In this document: positions 59,468 through 64,000 of the stretch, piece after piece
How positions within the stretch are numbered: the first letter of the stretch is position 1
Layout: every line of letters starts with the position of its first letter
Assembly (NCBI GenBank): GCA_002436405.1
Contig: DJLZ01000001.1
Span: forward strand, 248,713-312,712
Direction: 5' to 3'
Origin: Proteobacteria bacterium UBA6503
GTDB lineage: Bacteria; Pseudomonadota; Alphaproteobacteria; UBA1280; UBA6503
DNA: 64,000 nt
Translations under genes and position numbers: made by a program
The notes under the pieces: model-generated
What the model saw: only the letters and a program-made list of their open reading frames with translations
Told to the model about the DNA's origin: nothing
Database searches by the model: none

Positions 59468-59517
59468 GAGAACCGCTCCCCTAAGTTTTATACTTTTGGG
59501 GGGCGGTTCTTTTTTTG
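59468..59517 (+). terminator. Rho-independent terminator of the M17 gene
   Basis: Stem AACCGCTCCCC/GGGGGGCGGTT (one G-T wobble) with a 17-base loop, followed by seven T. Confidence 0.9.
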
Positions 59518-59654
59518 TACCTACATGCCCAAAACGCTTAAATATCTAATTTACTTGCACAAATAGGCAAAATTCAATAAATTGAGGTTATTGAATTTTT
59601 CTTATTTTTCGTTTTCCCCATTTCTCATTCTCTACATCCCCACTGTTTGGGGTG

Positions 59655-59703
59655 GTGACATATAAGGACATTTGTCACGACGTAACCGGAAGGGCTCCCT
59701 TCC
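59655..59703 (+). promoter_or_regulatory. Two hairpins in the leader of the lipoprotein at 59716
   Basis: GTGACA/TGTCAC (59655-59660 and 59673-59678) and GGAAGG/CCTTCC (59688-59693 and 59698-59703). The second ends directly before the ribosome site TAGGAGA (59704-59710), so it may influence translation. Confidence 0.45.
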
Positions 59704-59715
59704 TAGGAGACTCAT

Positions 59716-60168
59716 ATGAAAATCCGTATTCCCCTTTTGGCGGCAGGCATTCTGTCGCTCACGCTGTTGGGTGGTTGTTCAACCATGAATCAGCATGAAG
59801 GCACTCTGCTGCAAACGGCCCGTTTGGGTTGTAACCTTGCAGGCTTCGGCCGCGGGATTTGCCGCATGGGTATGGATTACTTCATTGAAAAAAATGAAAA
59901 CGAGATGTACGACGCCCTCGGCAACATTATTGTTACCGCAGAGCTGAATACCCTCACCCCTTGGGTCACTGATAACGAAACAGGCGAAGTTGTGGTGCGA
60001 GAAATCCGCCCGACCGAGTTTGAAGGTGTGGTCATCTATAACGTGGCGTATACCACCCACCGTGAAGATGGCACCATCAAAAGCTACCAAGAGGTACGCA
60101 TGCTCGCCCTCACCAACAGTGAAGGCACACGCTACTTGTGGCAGCAAAATATAGTGCCCGCAGGTTAA
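59716..60168 (+). CDS. Small lipoprotein, unknown
   Basis: 150 residues with lipobox LGGC (Cys about 21). Four more Cys lie in the first 50 mature residues (LGCNLAGF, GICRMG). The rest is a beta-rich domain (EVVVREIRPTEFEGVVIYN). No family recognised. Good ribosome site AGGAGA. Single-gene unit, terminator follows. Confidence 0.75.
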   Translation: MKIRIPLLAAGILSLTLLGGCSTMNQHEGTLLQTARLGCNLAGFGRGICRMGMDYFIEKNENEMYDALGNIIVTAELNTLTPWVTDNETGEVVVREIRPTEFEGVVIYNVAYTTHREDGTIKSYQEVRMLALTNSEGTRYLWQQNIVPAG

Positions 60169-60215
60169 GCGGTCGTTCAAAAACCCCTTAACCACTTGCC
60201 TTTTAATTGGCTTAG

Positions 60216-60247
60216 AAAACCCCCACCTTTGTGGGGGCTTTCTTTTT
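60216..60247 (+). terminator. Rho-independent terminator
   Basis: Stem CCCCCAC/GTGGGGG with loop CTTT, followed by a T-rich stretch, 50 bases after the lipoprotein stop. Confidence 0.9.
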
Positions 60248-60260
60248 GTCACACCCCCTC

Positions 60261-60326
60261 AGACGACTTATAAAAACACACGGTTTTGCTATTTTCGTGG
60301 GCTTATAATCGTCTATAATAGAGGGT
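60261..60326 (+). promoter_or_regulatory. glpD promoter with inverted-repeat operator
   Basis: TATAAT at 60314-60319 is only 7 bases before the ATG, so the transcript should start at or next to the start codon. Inverted arms AGACGA(C)TTATAA (60261-60273) and TTATAATCGTCT (60303-60314) surround the promoter region. No usable Shine-Dalgarno is left (GAGGG lies 1 base from the ATG). Confidence 0.6.
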
Positions 60327-61808
60327 ATGGAATTACAAAAGACCCCTCCCTTATTTGATGTAGCCGTCATTGGTGGCGGCATTAACGGCGTGGCCGTTGC
60401 CCGTAACGCAGCGCTGCGTGGCCTACGTGTTTTCTTGTGCGAGAAGAATGATCTTGCCTCAGGCACGTCATTCGGCAGTACTAAGCTGATTCACGGTGGG
60501 TTGCGCTACCTTGAACAAAACGCCTTTTGGATGGTGCGCAAATCACTTAAAGAACGTGAAATTTTGGCCCGCACTGCCCCACACATGGTTGAGCCTATGG
60601 GCTTTATTATCCCGCATGGTAAAGGCTCACGACCACGTTGGCTGGTGCGCGCTGGGTTGTTTATTTACGACCACCTAGCCCGTACAAAGCTGTTCCCTAA
60701 AAGTAAAAGTGTTTCGCTTGATGATGGTGTTCTAAAGCCGCAATTCAAAAAAGCATTCCGCTACACGGACGGCTGGACGGACGATTGCCGCCTTACAGTA
60801 TTAAACGCGGTTGACGCTGCCGACCACGGCGCCGAAATTGCCACCCGCACGGCCTGTATTTCAGCCACCTACCACGGCAACTACTGGGAAGTTACCCTTT
60901 CAAACCCTGAAGGGCACACCCGTGTGATTCACGCTAAAACATTGGTAAACGCAGCGGGCCCATGGGCTGAAAAACTGATGCGCCAACTTGGCCTTGCCGA
61001 ATACACCAAAAAACTCACCTTGGTTAAAGGCAGCCACATTGTGGTGCCAAAGCTTTTTGACCATGAAGATTCATACCTGCTGCAGCACACCGATGGCCGC
61101 GTGATTTTTGCGATTCCGTATCAAGAAAAATTCACCCTCATCGGCACAACCGATACACCTGTTAGTAAGCCAGTTTCAAAAGCTAGTGAAAAAGAAATTG
61201 AATACCTGTGCGATGCCGCAAGCCGCTACTTTAAAAGCAGCGTAAGCCCTGATGACGTTGTGTGGTCGTTTAGTGGTGTGCGCCCGCTTATTGAAAGTGG
61301 CGATGGTGGCAACGTAAGTAAAGCCAGCCGAGATTTTGAAATTGAAGCCGTGGCGAATCTTCCGCTTATTAGTATTTGGGGTGGCAAACTGACCACCCAC
61401 CGCCTAGTCGGTGAAAAGGTTGTTGATATGCTGGCCAAGTACGTTGGGCATATTCCGCCAAGCACTACCCATAAAAAGAACCTTGTGGGCCACCCTGAAA
61501 AAATGGGCGCTTTGACTGACCTTTACCCGTGGCTCCCGAAAAAGATGGCGCAGCGCTTTATGCATGCCTACGGCAGCCGCAGCCGTATGATCCTTGAAGG
61601 GGCCCACTGCCTTGAAGACCTTGGCACACACTTTGGTGCTGACCTTTATGAGGCTGAAGTGAACTACCTATTTGAATATGAGTTTGCCCAAACGGGTGAC
61701 GATATTTTGTGGCGCCGTAGTAAACAAGGTTTGTATGTTTCAAAAACTGAACAGGCTGAACTTAAAAGCTACATTCGTAAAAAAGCTGAGGAGCGTGATA
61801 GTTCATGA
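60327..61808 (+). CDS. glpD: Glycerol-3-phosphate dehydrogenase (aerobic, FAD)
   Basis: 493 residues. FAD-binding start VAVIGGGINGVAVARNAA, then SGTSFGSTKLIHGGLRYLEQ and the C-terminal DAO domain. The enzyme oxidises glycerol-3-phosphate to dihydroxyacetone phosphate at the inner membrane and feeds electrons to quinone. Full length. It likely has a leaderless message (see promoter). Its stop codon overlaps the glpK start (ATGA). Confidence 0.95.
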   Translation: MELQKTPPLFDVAVIGGGINGVAVARNAALRGLRVFLCEKNDLASGTSFGSTKLIHGGLRYLEQNAFWMVRKSLKEREILARTAPHMVEPMGFIIPHGKGSRPRWLVRAGLFIYDHLARTKLFPKSKSVSLDDGVLKPQFKKAFRYTDGWTDDCRLTVLNAVDAADHGAEIATRTACISATYHGNYWEVTLSNPEGHTRVIHAKTLVNAAGPWAEKLMRQLGLAEYTKKLTLVKGSHIVVPKLFDHEDSYLLQHTDGRVIFAIPYQEKFTLIGTTDTPVSKPVSKASEKEIEYLCDAASRYFKSSVSPDDVVWSFSGVRPLIESGDGGNVSKASRDFEIEAVANLPLISIWGGKLTTHRLVGEKVVDMLAKYVGHIPPSTTHKKNLVGHPEKMGALTDLYPWLPKKMAQRFMHAYGSRSRMILEGAHCLEDLGTHFGADLYEAEVNYLFEYEFAQTGDDILWRRSKQGLYVSKTEQAELKSYIRKKAEERDSS

Positions 61809-63343
61809 ACACATCTGGCCTGAACACATCTGGCATGACCTCTCACGAAAAGCTAGCCCTTATTGCCATTGACCAAGGCACCACAAGCTCACGTGCTATT
61901 GGTTTTGCCGTAGACGGCGAAATTTTAAGCCTTTCGCAAAAAGAGCATAAGCAGCACTACCCTCAAAGTGGCTGGGTTGAGCATGACGCTAACGAAATTT
62001 GGCAAAACACCCTCGACTGTCTCAAAAACGTTGCCGCTGAATTAAAGCAAAAAAGCATTACACCAAAAGCCATCGGCATTACCAACCAGCGAGAAACTGT
62101 TGTTGCGTGGGACAAACAAACAGGCACCCCGCTCTACAACGCCCTTGTTTGGCAAGACAAACGCACCGCCAAACACTGCGAAGCGCTTAAAGCAGAACAT
62201 GGCGATATGGTCAAAGACCAAACTGGCCTACCGCTCGACCCTTATTTTTCAGCCAGTAAAATGCAGTGGCTTTTGCAAAATGTTGATGCCGTAAAAAAAG
62301 CTGCAGAAAACCAAGCCCTTGCCTTTGGCACCATTGATAGTTTTTTGCTGTTTAAACTTACAGATGGCAAGCAGCACCTGACCGATACCACAAACGCCTG
62401 CCGCACCTTGCTGTTTAACCTTAAAACGCAAAACTGGTCAGACGACCTGTTAACCCTTTTTGATATTCCTGCCCACACACTACCAAGCATCAAACCAAAT
62501 ACGGCTGACTTTGGTAAAACGGCAGAGGGCCTGCTTGAAAACTCGCTTCCTATTGCCGCCATGGTGGGTGACCAACACGCCGCTACATTTGGCCAAGCCT
62601 GCTTTAAAGAAGGGATGGTTAAAAGCACCTATGGCACAGGTTGCTTTGCTGTGCTGAACACAGGGCACGAGATTGTCCCCTCTGAGCATGGCCTGTTAAC
62701 AACTGTGGCCTACCACATTGACGATAAACCCGTTTACGCCCTAGAAGGCAGTATTTTTGTAGCAGGCGCAGGTGTGCAGTGGCTGCGTGATAAGTTGCAA
62801 ATCATTAAAGCCGCCCGCGAAACGGAAGAACTTTCAAGCAAGGCCCCTTCAAACCCTGACCTTTATTTTGTGCCCGCCTTTGCAGGCCTAGGTGCCCCCT
62901 GGTGGGACAGTGCCGCCAAAGGCAGCATTGTGGGCATGACCCTTGATACCGATAAAGCCTCAATCACCAAAGCGATGCTTGATGCCGTATGCCTGCAAAC
63001 CAACGACCTTTTAAACGCCATGGCTGAAGACCTGCAAAAGCCCATTAAAAAAGTGCGTATTGATGGCGGGATGATTAAAAACGACTGGCTTGCCCAGCGC
63101 CTTTCATGCCTGACAGGCGTTGAAATTAGCCGACCAGAGATCACTGAAACCACAGCCTTTGGCGCCGCCCTTATGGCCGGCCTGCAAGCGGGGGTTTATG
63201 GCTCACTTGATGACATCACAAAACTCTGGAAAGAGAACAAACTCTTTACCCCAATTTTTGACGATGCCAAACGTGCCAAACGCCACAAAGGCTGGAGAGC
63301 CGCCGTTAAAGCGACCCAAACTTACGCAAAAGAAAGTGCCTAA
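61805..63343 (+). CDS. glpK: Glycerol kinase
   Basis: 512 residues. FGGY-kinase signature: IAIDQGTTSSRAIGF (ATP site) and the YGTGCFAVLNTG, GGMIKNDWLAQRLSCL segments. It phosphorylates glycerol to glycerol-3-phosphate, the GlpD substrate. GAGGAG at 61788 supports the 61805 start; the first residues come from a 15-base tandem repeat (AACACATCTGGC-TG twice). ATGA overlap with glpD means translational coupling. Confidence 0.96.
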   Translation: MNTSGLNTSGMTSHEKLALIAIDQGTTSSRAIGFAVDGEILSLSQKEHKQHYPQSGWVEHDANEIWQNTLDCLKNVAAELKQKSITPKAIGITNQRETVVAWDKQTGTPLYNALVWQDKRTAKHCEALKAEHGDMVKDQTGLPLDPYFSASKMQWLLQNVDAVKKAAENQALAFGTIDSFLLFKLTDGKQHLTDTTNACRTLLFNLKTQNWSDDLLTLFDIPAHTLPSIKPNTADFGKTAEGLLENSLPIAAMVGDQHAATFGQACFKEGMVKSTYGTGCFAVLNTGHEIVPSEHGLLTTVAYHIDDKPVYALEGSIFVAGAGVQWLRDKLQIIKAARETEELSSKAPSNPDLYFVPAFAGLGAPWWDSAAKGSIVGMTLDTDKASITKAMLDAVCLQTNDLLNAMAEDLQKPIKKVRIDGGMIKNDWLAQRLSCLTGVEISRPEITETTAFGAALMAGLQAGVYGSLDDITKLWKENKLFTPIFDDAKRAKRHKGWRAAVKATQTYAKESA

Positions 63344-63388
63344 AACACATTAAACACTTAAAGGAATAAACCTAGAAAGGACAAACCC

Positions 63389-63820
63389 ATGACAACACCT
63401 GAAACACAAAAACACCCACTGGTAACTTACTTTGAATCTAAAGGCTTTATGCGCCGCAAATCATTTGCTGTTGTGGTGTTCTCGCTTTTTGCCTTCACCA
63501 TTATTACCCAACTTTTTGTAGCCCAAAACCTCGCCCAATCAGGCGTTAACGTGGGCGAGCTTGAAACCCTACCAATGCCCCTATGGGCAAACCTAGTGCT
63601 ATTCATTGCAACGCTTGCAGCACTACCTGCTGTAATTATGCGTGCCCGTGATGCTGGCTGGCCACCTGCCATGTTTGGTGGGCTATTTGGTCTAAACATT
63701 TTGCTAGGTATTCTCAGCGTATTTTTAGGCGCTGCCATCCCAAGCATGATTGGCTACGTGGTTCAGGCCCTTGTGCTGATTGCTTTGCTTGGCCTATTGC
63801 TACGCCCAAGTAATGGTTAA
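63389..63820 (+). CDS. DUF805 family membrane protein
   Basis: 143 residues with about four hydrophobic segments. The family mark is GFMRRKSFAVVVFSL (an FxxRRxSF variant) and MRARDAGWPPAMFG (the RxxDAGW motif, about 89-102). DUF805 function is unknown; inner-membrane. GAAAGGA precedes the ATG. Confidence 0.8.
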   Translation: MTTPETQKHPLVTYFESKGFMRRKSFAVVVFSLFAFTIITQLFVAQNLAQSGVNVGELETLPMPLWANLVLFIATLAALPAVIMRARDAGWPPAMFGGLFGLNILLGILSVFLGAAIPSMIGYVVQALVLIALLGLLLRPSNG

Positions 63821-63855
63821 GAACTTTATAAACCCGAGCTAGGATATACAACCTG

Positions 63856-64000
63856 ATGAAGTGCCCCATCCGCCATATTCGTGAGTATTTTTCACTCGAT
63901 GGTACCATGGGGCGCAAAGGTTTTATTAAGCTGATTCTTATTGGCTACCTTGGCTTGAGTGCGCTGTTTATTACGCTTTATATTGCCTCCCTTACCCCTG
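63856..64000 (+). CDS. DUF805-like protein, N-terminal part (cut by window edge)
   Basis: The first 48 residues are visible. EYFSLDGTMGRKGFIKLILIG matches the DUF805 N-terminus (F-xxGRxxRxxF, key residues Gly, Arg, Lys and Phe). TAGGA lies 12 bases before the ATG. It follows the first DUF805 gene by 35 bases, so they are a tandem pair. Confidence 0.75.
   Translation, partial: MKCPIRHIREYFSLDGTMGRKGFIKLILIGYLGLSALFITLYIASLTP

Overview
The window looks like chromosome of an alphaproteobacterium of intermediate GC content. The evidence is family content and gene order: rplU-rpmA-obgE; DUF484-xerC; a long run ribF-ileS-lspA-DUF3035(BamF)-M16-M16-xseA; a priA with a TTG start; and GluQ-RS, MaoC and SulP/carbonic anhydrase genes. 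I cannot name a genus. Coding density is high, with no insertion sequence, CRISPR array or rRNA.

Layout. 1-5.3 kb: the end of an unidentified gene, a degenerate KdsB-like protein, a very large lipoprotein, a TrmN6-type methyltransferase and a DUF2059-like secreted protein. 5.3-12 kb: information-processing core (priA, DUF484-xerC, obgE-rpmA-rplU), with a 546-base non-coding stretch at 7586-8131 holding inverted repeats. 12-20.6 kb: envelope and small genes (DUF2059-like, two mini J-domain-like proteins, a transglutaminase-like protein, folC, a GT39-type glycosyltransferase, an M23 peptidase). 20.6-30.7 kb: an eight-gene leftward operon ribF-ileS-lspA-bamF-M16(active)-EamA-like-M16(inactive)-xseA. 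30.8-34 kb: two small membrane-protein genes, tRNA-Leu(CAA), then a small phage-like island with an XRE repressor, three evenly spaced operators, orphan small genes and a 3TM holin. 34-43.8 kb: a cysteine-less Hsp33, a lipoprotein, MazG-like, gluQ, dsbB, rsmB and a large hybrid histidine kinase. 43.9-52.4 kb: a fatty-acid operon (acyltransferase-hydrolase fusion, thiolase, HCDH-hydratase, membrane acyl-CoA dehydrogenase). 52.4-57.5 kb: SulP transporter with carbonic anhydrase, MaoC, small envelope genes. 57.6-60.2 kb: tRNA-Ala(GGC), an M17 aminopeptidase of deviant codon use, a lipoprotein. 60.3-64 kb: glpD-glpK, then two DUF805 genes, the last cut by the window edge.

How the genes fit together. 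The fad operon with glpDK suggests a cell that burns acyl chains and glycerol, the products of lipid breakdown; the hydrolase/acyltransferase fusion at the head of the fad operon fits that. Several core genes have lost expected parts: RibF lacks its riboflavin kinase domain, Hsp33 lacks all four zinc cysteines, and the KdsB-like protein lacks its nucleotide-binding start.

Two patterns deserve attention. (1) A scattered set of single-gene units (12738-13076, 13211-13615, 20332-20592, 30821-31180, 31346-31720, 57990-59453, perhaps 59716-60168) have long leaders, most of them pyrimidine-rich, a TATAA-type box followed by G-rich or GC sequence, codon use richer in C/G than their neighbours, and in most cases their own terminator. 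Two share the same 13 bases before the start codon. (2) The repressor island near tRNA-Leu has three CGTA-N4-TACG operators at an exact 31-bp pitch, the architecture of a lysogeny-type switch, although almost nothing else of a phage remains.
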